A stretch of DNA of 64,000 nt. It comes from a virus. The position numbers and the translations under genes are program-made. This document shows, piece after piece, positions 57,401-64,000 of this stretch. The notes below the pieces were generated by a model. It worked only from the letters and a program-made list of their open reading frames with translations, did no database searches and had not been told where the DNA came from. How positions within the stretch are numbered: position 1 is the stretch's first letter; each line of letters starts with the position of its first letter. The stretch spans positions 1-64,000 of the IMG/VR virus record IMGVR_UViG_3300043427_003501. One strand, 5' to 3'.

Positions 57401-60400
57401 TCCGACAGTGCTCTTTCGACCCAAGTCGGAGTTCTTACGGCGTCGGCCAGCTCTAACGCGGCGGCGATTCAGATCGAGCAGCAGGCTCGAGCGGACGCAG
57501 ATAGTGCCGCAAGCACGCAAGTGGCAACTTTGGCTGCGCAGAGTGCCAATACAGTTGCAGGTCTTGTTTCTGAGCAGCAAGTCCGTGCGGACTCCGATAG
57601 CGCGGCATCTCTGCAGATCAACAGTCTCGGAGCAACAGCGGCGGCCAATAGTTCAGCGCTGGCAACAGAACAACAGGCGCGGGCTGACGAGACTTCAGCT
57701 CTCTCTTCGCAAGTTACCAGCCTGAGCGCTCAAGTCACGATTGGTGACCAGAGTAGCGCCGCTGCAATCCTCGTTGAGCAACAAGCTCGCGCTGATGCTG
57801 ACAGCGCTGCCGCCTCTCAGGTTCTTTCTCTTGCGGCTAGCACAGCGACTTCTGCCGCAGCTTTGAGCGCCGAGCAAGATGTCCGAGCTTCGGCCGACGC
57901 TGCAAGCGCTTCTCAGGTGTCAAGCCTTGCCGCCAGTTTGGGCGACAACAGCGCTGGCATTCAAGCGGAACAACTGGCTCGTGCCGATGCAGATTCTGCT
58001 TTTGCTCAGCAATCGACCACATTGGCTGCTGCGACTGCCGCAGCCTCTGCGGGCTTGGTCGCTGAACAACTTGCAAGAGCCGATGAGGATTCCGCTCTCT
58101 CGTCCCAGATCGTTGGTCTTGTCGCCAATGTTGGTGCAAACAACGCTGCTTTGGCTGTCGAGCAGCAGGCTCGAGTTGATTCCGACGCCGCTGTTGCATC
58201 ACAAGTCACAGCTTTGTCGGCATCTGTTGCTCAGGGCGACACACTCGTATCAGCCGCACTGGCAGTTGAGCAACAAGTCAGGGCTGAGTCGGACAGTGCG
58301 ATTTCGTCACAACTGACTTCACTTGCCGCAACGTCGGAAGAAAATGCTGCCGCGATTCTTGTTGAGCAGAACGCTCGTGCAGATGCCGATAGTGCTACAG
58401 CCAGCCAAGTCACAAACCTGGCATCAGGCTTTGGCAGCAATGCCGCTGCACTCCTTGTCGAACAACAAGCTCGTACCGATGCCGATCTTGCAACTGCGGG
58501 CCAGATCACTGGCTTGTCAGCGGCTGTCGGAACAAACGTCGCTGGACTTACCGCAGAGCAGCAAGTTCGGGCCGACTCGGATTCGAGCTTCTCCGGACAG
58601 CTGACGAGTCTGGTTGCCGCTACTGGAGCAACCAGCGCCGGATTGAGCGCGGAGCAGCAAGCTCGCGCTGATGCAGATGCTGCAACATCATCCCAACTGA
58701 CAACCCTGAGTGCTCGTGTTGACCTGGGAGACAGTGCCAACGCAGCAGCCCTCACCGTCGAGCAGCAAGCGCGTGCGGACGCTGATTCAAGCGTTGCGAC
58801 TCAAATCACAACACTTGCGGCCGCCACTGCCAATACCGCAGCAGAAATCACAGCGGAGCAACAGGCTCGTGCTGACGCCGATAGTGCGACCGCAGGGCAG
58901 CTCCTGAACCTTGCAGCTACTAATGCTACAAATGCGGCAGCGCTCCAGGTCGAGCAACAAGTTCGTGCCGATCAAACAAGTGCTCTTAGCCAACAAACCA
59001 GTATCCTGGCCGCTCAGGTTGGGGATGCAACCGCAGGCATTCTCCAAGAGCAGAACGCTCGCGCTACGGCAGATGCAGCTCAAGCCTCTCTGATCACGGG
59101 TCTGCAGGTATCGGCAGATACGGGCTTTCAGATCAACTCAGCGGCTATCGTTCAAGAGCAACAGGCTCGAGTTGACACCGATTCGGCGGTTGCGAATCAA
59201 ATCACAACGCTGAGCGCCCAGGCAGGACAGACCTCGGCGGGTCTGGTCACAGAACAGCAAGTCCGTTCGGATGCGGACAGTGCTTTCTCGTCTCAGGTGG
59301 CGGGTCTTGCGGCTTCTACCGGAGCCAATGCTGCAGCGTTGACCATCGAGCAGCAGACTCGGGCTGATCAAAACTCCTCTCTGTCTTCACAGGTGACATC
59401 TCTGGCCGCTAGCAGCGCCAGCAACAATGCTGCCTTGCAAGTGGAGCAGCAGGTTCGAACCGATGCCGATCTTGCCTCTGCTCAACAAGTTACGACTCTT
59501 GCTGCCGCTACAGCACAAACAACGGCAGGTCTGTTGTCCGAGCAAGAGGTAAGGGCTACTTCTGACCTGGCGCTCTCAGCCACAACAGCGGGTCTGACAG
59601 CGGCGCTTGGCCAGGCGAATGCAAACATTCTGGCGGAGCAACAAGTTCGCGCCGATGCAGACTCCTCGACAGCATCTCAAATAGTTGCGCTCAATGCGAC
59701 AACAGGAAGCAACACCGCTGCGATTCTGTCCGAGCAGACTGTTCGCTCTGACGAAACAGCCGCGCTTGCCTCTCAAATCACAAGTATTACGGTAGCGCTC
59801 GATGATAAGGCTTCGGTAACGGCGCTGAACGCTCTGGATGTCCAAGTACAGACGATTGATGGTGTCGTCGTTGCGCAAGGACAGCAGATTAGCCAGCTTC
59901 TTGCCGAGCAGACAACTGATGTCGCGGCGCTGGAAGCTGCAATCGAGGTCGAGACGCTCGTTCGAGCGGCAGAAACCGAGGCTCTTGTCCAGACGACGGA
60001 GACTCTGACAGCTTCCTTTAACTCAAACGCTGCCGCAATCCAACAAGAGGCAACTGCTCGAGCTGACGGCGATTCAGCTGAAGCGGCTCAGCGGCTCATT
60101 CTTGCCGCCCGAGTCACGGCTACTGAAGGCGACATTGCTGCCAGTCAAGCGGCTCTCAGCGTCGAGCAAACTACTCGCGCCGATGCAGATGGAGCTCTAT
60201 CTGGTCAGGTCACATCACTGAGCGCAACCAGCGCAGGCAACGCTGCAGCGCTCCAGGTCGAGCAACAAGTTCGTGCCGATGCTGATTCTTCAACATCGTC
60301 TCAACTGACATCGCTGACAAGTGCTGTTGGCGCAGCCGCTTCTTCCATTACGGTTGAGCAGCAAACTCGTGCAGATGCCGATGCTTCGTCAGCCTCACAG

Positions 60401-63400
60401 ATTGCAACACTCGGCTCATCAACCGGAAGTAACACTGCTGCCATTCAAACAGAGCAGCAGACTCGTGCTGACGCCGACTCGGCTTCTAGCCTGCAAGTCG
60501 CAACTCTAGCCAGCTCGACAGCCAGCAACACGGCGGGATTGGTAGCAGAGCAGCAGACACGGACTGACCAAGGCTCCGCTCTGTCTTCACAGATCACCGG
60601 ACTGACCGCAACAGTTGGCGCAAGCACTGCGGCTCTGACCGTCGAACAGCAAGCCCGTGCGGACGCGGATTCAGCAGTTGCCTCTCAAGTCACCTCTCTC
60701 GCAGCGTCTGTTGCCACAGGCGATACGATCGTTTCCTCCGCGCTAACGGTTGAGCAACAAGTTCGTGCTGATGCGGATAGCGCCACATCGGCTCAGGTCA
60801 CATCGCTGGCGGCAGCAGTAGGGGCAGATAGTGCCGCTCTTGTTGTAGAGCAGCGGACTCGTGCAGATCAAGACATCAGCCTGTCTTCTCAGGTCACGAG
60901 CCTGTCTGCAGGATTCAGCTCATCGAACGCCGCACTTCAGTTCGAACAGCAGACTCGGGCTGATGCGGACTCGGCGTCAGCCAGCCAAGTCACCACGCTG
61001 GCAGCGCAAACAGCAAGCACAAGCGCCGGTCTTCTTGCCGAGCAGCAGGTGCGAGCTGATGCCGATAGCAGTGTCTCCAGCACGATCAACGGTCTGACGG
61101 CCGCTACTGGACAGAACGCTTCGGCGCTCCTGGTAGAGCAACAGGCTCGCGCTGACGCTGACTCTTCGGCCGCTTCTCAGATTACAGCCTTGACGGCTTC
61201 GACAGGAAGCAATGCAGCTGCAATCCTGAACGAGGTCAGTGTTCGCTCCAGCGAGACTTCGGCTCTTGCAAGCCAGATCAGCTCCATGACGGTGACGCTG
61301 GGCGAAAAGGCCAGCGCTTCCGCTCTGAATGCACTGACCGTTGATGTCCAAACTCTCGACGGCGAGGTGACAGCCCAAGCATCGCAAATTGCCGCGCTGA
61401 CCGCCGCTCAGACGACGGATGTTGCGGACATTCGCGCCGACTTGGAAATTGAGCAGATTGTTCGAGCGTCCGAGACAGAAGCTCTGACACAAACGACAGA
61501 GACGTTGACAGCCTCGTTCGCATCAAACGCCGCAGCGATCGCACAGGAAGCAATTGCACGAGCTGACGCTGACTCGGCTGAAGCTGCACTTCGAGTAGCT
61601 TTGGCTGCAACCGTCGCAACGGGCGATAGCACCAACTCGGCAGCGCTGTCGGTGGAGCAGACGACTCGCGCCGATGCTGATTCCGCTACAAGTGGACAGC
61701 TTACAACTCTGGTCTCGTCGGTAGGATCAAACGCTGCGGCGATCATCACAGAGCAGCAGACCCGAGCCGATGCTGACGGCGCAACGTCGAGTCAGATTGC
61801 AACACTGGCGTCATCTACCGCCAATACAGCCGCAACGCTCGTCACTGAACAGCAGACTCGGGCTGACGCCGACAGCGCTGCATCGTCGCAAGTAACAACG
61901 CTGGCCGCCAACACAGCAGCTACTGGAGCAGCACTTCAGACGGAGCAGCAGACTCGTGCTGACGCAGACTCTGCCTCCAGTTTGCAAGTTGTCACTCTTG
62001 CGGCATCGACAAGCAATACGTCCGCAGGTCTTGTGGCGGAACAGCAAGTTCGCGCAGATCAAAACTCCTCACTGTCCTCGCAAGTCTCTGCGTTGACTGC
62101 CAATGTTGGAGCCAGCGCCGCCGGTTTGATCGTCGAGCAAACCGTTCGCGCACAGGCCGACTCGGCATCGGCCCAGCAGCTCACTGCGCTGGCTGCGGCC
62201 ACGGGAAATAACGCGGCTGCTCTTTCGTCTGAGATCACTACACGGTCTAGCGAGACGTCCGCTCTCGCAAGTCAAATTACAAGCCTGAACACGGCGCTTG
62301 GTGATAAGGCGAGTGCTTCAGCCTTGAACGCTCTGACGGTAGACGTCCAAACACTCGACGGCGAAGTTACTGCACAGGCATCACAGATCGCGGCTTTGAC
62401 GGCAGCGCAGACAACTGATGTAGCCGATATTCGTGCGGACTTGGAGATCGAACAAATCGTTCGAGCTTCGGAAACTGAGGCTTTAACGCAGACGACTGAG
62501 ACGCTGACTTCTTCGGTAGCGTCAAATACTGCGGCAATTCAGCAAGAGGCCACCACTCGCGCAAATGCCGATTCCGCCGAGGCTGCGCTGAGAGTGCAGC
62601 TAGAAGCCACCGTCACTTCGGGAGACTCTACAAACTCTGCGGCGATCACAACTGAGGCCACAACTCGAGCCACTGCTGACTCTGCCGCTAGTGGGCGCAT
62701 CGATGCGCTGACAGCTTCTGTTGGTGATGCTCGTTCTGCCATCATCACAGAGCAGCAAGTTCGCAGTAATGCCGACTCTTCCTCCGCTCAGCAGACGACA
62801 TCCCTAGCTTCGGCTTTTGGGACCAATGCCGCCGCTCTTGTAGTGGAGCAACAGACTCGCGCAGATGCTGACACAGCGTCCTCTTCTCAAACTACAACAC
62901 TTTCATCGGCTGTAGGCGCAAACGCCGCTGCACTGCAAACACAAGCACAAACAAGCTCCACTGCCGACTCAGCGCTGGCCGCACAGTCTTCAATTCTGAC
63001 GGCGAACACAGCTTCGGCAACAGCCGGCCTTGTTGCAGAGGCTCAAGCGCGAGCCACCGCCAACTCTGCCGAAGTACAGCAACTCTCGGCCCTGGTCACA
63101 TCTGCTGGAGCCAACTCCGCAAGCATCGTCGCAGAGCAGACAGCTCGGTCCAACGAGACCTCGTCGCTCTCAACCCAAGTCAACACACTCAGTGCATCCA
63201 CGAGCGCCAACACTGCCGCGATCACTACGGAACAGACTGCTCGAGCCAATGCCGACAGTGCGATGGCCAGCGAAATTCGCCAGGTTCAGGCGGTCGCAAC
63301 AGCTTTTGATGCCGGTATTGCGTGGAATTTCGACAGCGGAGTTGAAGGGTGGACGGCCACAAGCGCAAGCGCATCTGCCGCCAATAGCGTTGTCACACTA

Positions 63401-64000
63401 ACCTCAACTGGCGGCGGCGATCCAATCTTCTTTTCGCCTTCCGGACTTACGATTGATGGTTCCAAAAACTATCTGGTTCGGGCTCGAGTGAAGCGTACAG
63501 CGGGTAGTGGGTGGGACGGAACTCTTTTTTATGTCACTGCGGGCCATACTTTTAGTGCCCTTTATTACAAAGTAATTCCCGATACTACGATTCTGAATGA
63601 GTGGGTGGTGCTGGAATGGGATATGTCCACGCAACAAGCTGGCGGAACGGATTGGACGACAAATACTATCACCCAAATCCGACTGGATTTGGGTGCAACA
63701 CTTGCGGCTGCAGATGTATTTCAGATTGACTGGGTCACGATTGGGCGCACAGCTCCGCAAACCTACAGTGCTGCCATTCAACAGGAGATCACAACTCGCG
63801 CCACTCAAACGGGCGATATCTTTGCAAAGTATGGCATCAAGGTTGATGTTGCAGGGCATGTGTCAGGTTTTGGCCTGATTTCGACAGCTAACGACGCAAC
63901 TCCGACCAGCGAGTTCGGCATTCGCGCCGACAAGTTCTGGATTGCTGGACCCTCCGTTTCCCAGGCGACTGCACCGACTGCTAACCTGTACAAGGGCTAC
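51476..64000 (+). CDS. Giant central tail fibre / host-specificity protein, lambda J-like, 3' end outside the window
   Basis: Open from ATG 51476 past the window end: at least 4,174 codons without a stop. Residues 1 to about 880 are J-like tail-tip structure (SLQSRALLSILDLLGEGEIAGLVNGDRSIFFNETPL; NNPAWVLYDVLTNNRYGLGNYL). Two fibronectin III domains follow (about 840-930, 940-1025). From about 1070 to 3940 is an Ala/Ser/Gln-rich repeat array with core VEQQARADADSAxASQV, period 32 residues (EQQ starts at 57380, 57476, 57572 and 57668 are 96 bases apart), some units 36. Four longer modules (near 56564, 59836, 61340, 62339) interrupt it. Then comes a carbohydrate-binding-like beta domain (WNFDSGVEGWTATSASASAANSVVTLTS) and a DUF1983-like end (KYGIKVDVAGHVSGFGL). 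It probably binds the host receptor through an unusually long shaft. Confidence 0.95.
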   Translation, partial: MNEVKDSLQSRALLSILDLLGEGEIAGLVNGDRSIFFNETPLRNADGTYNFKGVTTAGTYGTNNQSPLTGFGNSVETPYNIGVKLSFLTPYTFAVTNSAADLARVIINIPGLSKTNSENGDINGTTVEYKFQLSTDGGPFQDVAVDAAYVDDVTWSQVGGYWQVTAPAGSSKLTASITATSTGNGVGQIVFQPQEFNGTSWVNLGETKTVEVIGAWENSYSEAPAFKTRASLSMPVESVYSTIRFVPVSVRLDSGTSISPAQGNASYWKRSPTVTISGKTRSKYQRSHILSLPTPRTSAQIRVTRLTADAADSLTVNETWIESFTEITSLNINYPNSALVGVRIDAQQFNSIPSRAYLVDGLKIQVPSNYNPVTRVYTGVWNGTFQTAYSNNPAWVLYDVLTNNRYGLGNYLTPSQVDKAALYTIGKYCDELVPDGQGGTEPRFTINTVIQNAADAYKVIMDITSAFRGMAFWDGGVVGLMQDSPADPSMLYTNANVVDGMFSYTGSARKDRHSVVHVTWNDPSDNYKRKVEYVEDPELIQRFGIRRTDTLAFGCTSRGQAARVGKWILYTERYESDVIQFKVGVDSAFLSPGEIIKIHDRDKSGKRFGGRLVSCTTTGATLDSAIELTAGTTVISLMMPDGTFVERTLDQTNGTFLNVTWAQALTQLPVADAVWMASQGTLSPMLARVIGIAQGEDNTFEISAVEHNPSKFGAIELGLALQTQTTSIIDPKFVDTPESLLTVERQLLNDLGQPEIRLSISWYSNAGRHEIAYRNVSVDRGSNWTQLTIENQNFFEIVNPSLGEYEIAITAINPLGRRSKTARINHIVVGKVANSDLPTDLTIRPIFSGIALTWTNAGNKDFSGVEIWRNASNAIGSAQHIDTTASSTYTDMTVDAADGERFYWIRAFDVYGNTTSYVGPVNGSALDLPEGTYDPTPPPAPTNVTTKSIVGGVVVSWDAPTYSNHQVAEIWRATSNILGEALLIDVTASNSYIDYVGNTGTYYYWVRFLSVSDIAGPYQGVNGVVGTPVADPAFLLDLLSGAITEGELYQGLNDRLDLIDGNGAGSVNARVALEAANSALALAQEIDARSTADAIFAQVDSALSSAASSTNQSLSTEINARAAADSILTAAAAAGASSTQATAASLVQEQNARSLAEAALAATDASFAAQLASTASALASETDARLSSDAILSATNAVIGTQIQDAANALLQEQNARSVADSVISAANNSTAAAVQNAAASLIAETRDRLAADSSLTSVASALGTQLLNATSSIDAEAGARAASDAVLAATSTVIGTQVQDAAIALLQEQNARTVADATLSATSGALSAAIAEAATNLIAEQASREATDALLSAANAATTAQAQATSAALADELNARTLADSTISAVTATLGTQVQDAANSLLAEQSARAQADSTIAAATQATEIRAQDAAAAVLQEKNAREVADTIFAAADAATDIRAATISASLQTEIDARALADSLNAARADVFEVRSAEIANSVVAEIATRATADSTIQAALNAVDATAGQAVAAVFSEVDQRTTADSAIAAISSGLIAAQAGNAAAIHTEQQARADADSASAGVSATLAAASAASAAALTVEQGVRADADSANATATVSLGAAVGQNAAALIVEQQVRSDSDSAAATASTSLAAAVGANTAAIQSEVAVRAGETGALASQVTAIGVALDDKASVSSVNSLALDIQTIDGELTAQGQQIAALSASINTGTEELQAALEIEQLVRASETEALTSTTTLLQAQTSENAAAIQNEALARATADSAEAAQRVILSARVDSAELGIASNAAALVTEQQVRADADSSAAAQVSQLSAVTAASFAAIQTEQQTRSDADGAVASQLSQLSATDAANTAAIQTEQQTRADADSATASQLSGLYAATQANAASVQVEQQARADADAASAAQTSALAATTAANSAALLVEQQARTDADSATASQVTSLASSVAAGDSTNAAALIVEQQTRADSDSALSTQVGVLTASASSNAAAIQIEQQARADADSAASTQVATLAAQSANTVAGLVSEQQVRADSDSAASLQINSLGATAAANSSALATEQQARADETSALSSQVTSLSAQVTIGDQSSAAAILVEQQARADADSAAASQVLSLAASTATSAAALSAEQDVRASADAASASQVSSLAASLGDNSAGIQAEQLARADADSAFAQQSTTLAAATAAASAGLVAEQLARADEDSALSSQIVGLVANVGANNAALAVEQQARVDSDAAVASQVTALSASVAQGDTLVSAALAVEQQVRAESDSAISSQLTSLAATSEENAAAILVEQNARADADSATASQVTNLASGFGSNAAALLVEQQARTDADLATAGQITGLSAAVGTNVAGLTAEQQVRADSDSSFSGQLTSLVAATGATSAGLSAEQQARADADAATSSQLTTLSARVDLGDSANAAALTVEQQARADADSSVATQITTLAAATANTAAEITAEQQARADADSATAGQLLNLAATNATNAAALQVEQQVRADQTSALSQQTSILAAQVGDATAGILQEQNARATADAAQASLITGLQVSADTGFQINSAAIVQEQQARVDTDSAVANQITTLSAQAGQTSAGLVTEQQVRSDADSAFSSQVAGLAASTGANAAALTIEQQTRADQNSSLSSQVTSLAASSASNNAALQVEQQVRTDADLASAQQVTTLAAATAQTTAGLLSEQEVRATSDLALSATTAGLTAALGQANANILAEQQVRADADSSTASQIVALNATTGSNTAAILSEQTVRSDETAALASQITSITVALDDKASVTALNALDVQVQTIDGVVVAQGQQISQLLAEQTTDVAALEAAIEVETLVRAAETEALVQTTETLTASFNSNAAAIQQEATARADGDSAEAAQRLILAARVTATEGDIAASQAALSVEQTTRADADGALSGQVTSLSATSAGNAAALQVEQQVRADADSSTSSQLTSLTSAVGAAASSITVEQQTRADADASSASQIATLGSSTGSNTAAIQTEQQTRADADSASSLQVATLASSTASNTAGLVAEQQTRTDQGSALSSQITGLTATVGASTAALTVEQQARADADSAVASQVTSLAASVATGDTIVSSALTVEQQVRADADSATSAQVTSLAAAVGADSAALVVEQRTRADQDISLSSQVTSLSAGFSSSNAALQFEQQTRADADSASASQVTTLAAQTASTSAGLLAEQQVRADADSSVSSTINGLTAATGQNASALLVEQQARADADSSAASQITALTASTGSNAAAILNEVSVRSSETSALASQISSMTVTLGEKASASALNALTVDVQTLDGEVTAQASQIAALTAAQTTDVADIRADLEIEQIVRASETEALTQTTETLTASFASNAAAIAQEAIARADADSAEAALRVALAATVATGDSTNSAALSVEQTTRADADSATSGQLTTLVSSVGSNAAAIITEQQTRADADGATSSQIATLASSTANTAATLVTEQQTRADADSAASSQVTTLAANTAATGAALQTEQQTRADADSASSLQVVTLAASTSNTSAGLVAEQQVRADQNSSLSSQVSALTANVGASAAGLIVEQTVRAQADSASAQQLTALAAATGNNAAALSSEITTRSSETSALASQITSLNTALGDKASASALNALTVDVQTLDGEVTAQASQIAALTAAQTTDVADIRADLEIEQIVRASETEALTQTTETLTSSVASNTAAIQQEATTRANADSAEAALRVQLEATVTSGDSTNSAAITTEATTRATADSAASGRIDALTASVGDARSAIITEQQVRSNADSSSAQQTTSLASAFGTNAAALVVEQQTRADADTASSSQTTTLSSAVGANAAALQTQAQTSSTADSALAAQSSILTANTASATAGLVAEAQARATANSAEVQQLSALVTSAGANSASIVAEQTARSNETSSLSTQVNTLSASTSANTAAITTEQTARANADSAMASEIRQVQAVATAFDAGIAWNFDSGVEGWTATSASASAANSVVTLTSTGGGDPIFFSPSGLTIDGSKNYLVRARVKRTAGSGWDGTLFYVTAGHTFSALYYKVIPDTTILNEWVVLEWDMSTQQAGGTDWTTNTITQIRLDLGATLAAADVFQIDWVTIGRTAPQTYSAAIQQEITTRATQTGDIFAKYGIKVDVAGHVSGFGLISTANDATPTSEFGIRADKFWIAGPSVSQATAPTANLYKGY
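51668..51683 (+). promoter_or_regulatory. AGTCA-N4-TGACG dyad inside the J-like gene
   Basis: CAGTCA-CCAC-TGACGG, 192 bases inside the coding sequence. No promoter seen. Either chance or a transcription roadblock site. Confidence 0.3.
54720..63300 (+). repeat. Coding tandem repeat array, 96-base unit
   Basis: About 8.6 kb of in-frame repeats. Unit starts measured at the EQQ codons: 57272, 57380, 57476, 57572, 57668, 57776, 57872 (steps 108, 96, 96, 96, 108, 96). Units are similar in protein but differ at many synonymous positions. Larger modules around 61300-61700 and 62300-62700 are 999 bases apart and almost the same in protein. Confidence 0.9.

Noticed and set aside
54720-63300. Repeat array resembling a CRISPR array at first sight
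   Set aside because: Repeats are in-frame coding units of about 96 bases, imperfect, without unique spacers, and there are no cas genes.
51476-64000. Diversity-generating retroelement acting on the tail fibre
   Set aside because: No reverse transcriptase or template/variable repeat pair was seen in the window; the fibre repeats differ mainly at synonymous sites.

Overview
This window is one side of a large tailed-phage genome with a long non-contractile, lambda-type tail (siphovirus morphology). Several things point to a host in the Betaproteobacteria, probably Burkholderiales: a run of tiny genes with the ALEQPEQEPVAW signature that I associate with phages of that order, moderate G+C coding sequence, and the combination of class II ribonucleotide reductase, ThyX-like synthase and MazG-like protein. 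The host is an inference, not a database match. No integrase, DNA polymerase, RNA polymerase or lysis gene was seen.

Layout. 1-9.6 kb: nucleotide metabolism and nucleic-acid enzymes (class II reductase, tRNA-Tyr, tRNA-Thr, ThyX-like protein, MazG-like protein, P-loop kinase-like protein, RNA ligase, DEDD exonuclease) with small unknown genes. 9.6-22.1 kb: about 35 short, tightly packed, mostly unknown early-type genes, many joined by ATGA overlaps. 22.1-26.5 kb: a repeat-rich, gene-poor island carrying two paralogous genes of sharply different base composition, several families of short repeats, a T-depleted tract and strong hairpins. 26.5-28.7 kb: three minus-strand genes (ribbon-helix-helix-like protein, small membrane protein, SF2 helicase). 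28.7-33.8 kb: two ParB-fold proteins, a metallopeptidase-like protein, an ABC-type ATPase, a Gp49-family protein, a thioredoxin and a GNAT-like protein, a possible DNA-modification cassette. 33.9-64 kb: terminase, portal, scaffold, capsid, connectors, tail tube, frameshifted tail chaperone, tape measure, then lambda M-L-K-I-J-like tail-tip genes. The last gene, J-like, starts at 51476 and is still open at 64000 (at least 4,174 codons).

Regulation. The most striking feature is a 16-bp dyad, consensus ARGTCA-N4-TGACTY, found about 16 times between genes or at gene ends, often inside or next to a recognisable sigma70 promoter. At three places a promoter of this type is followed at once by an intrinsic terminator in front of a structural operon (terminase, capsid-accessory and tail-chaperone genes). 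This suggests a phage-wide regulator, with stoperator-like or attenuator/antitermination control. A second palindrome family (YTGC-N6-GCAR) sits near the promoters of the 22-27 kb island.
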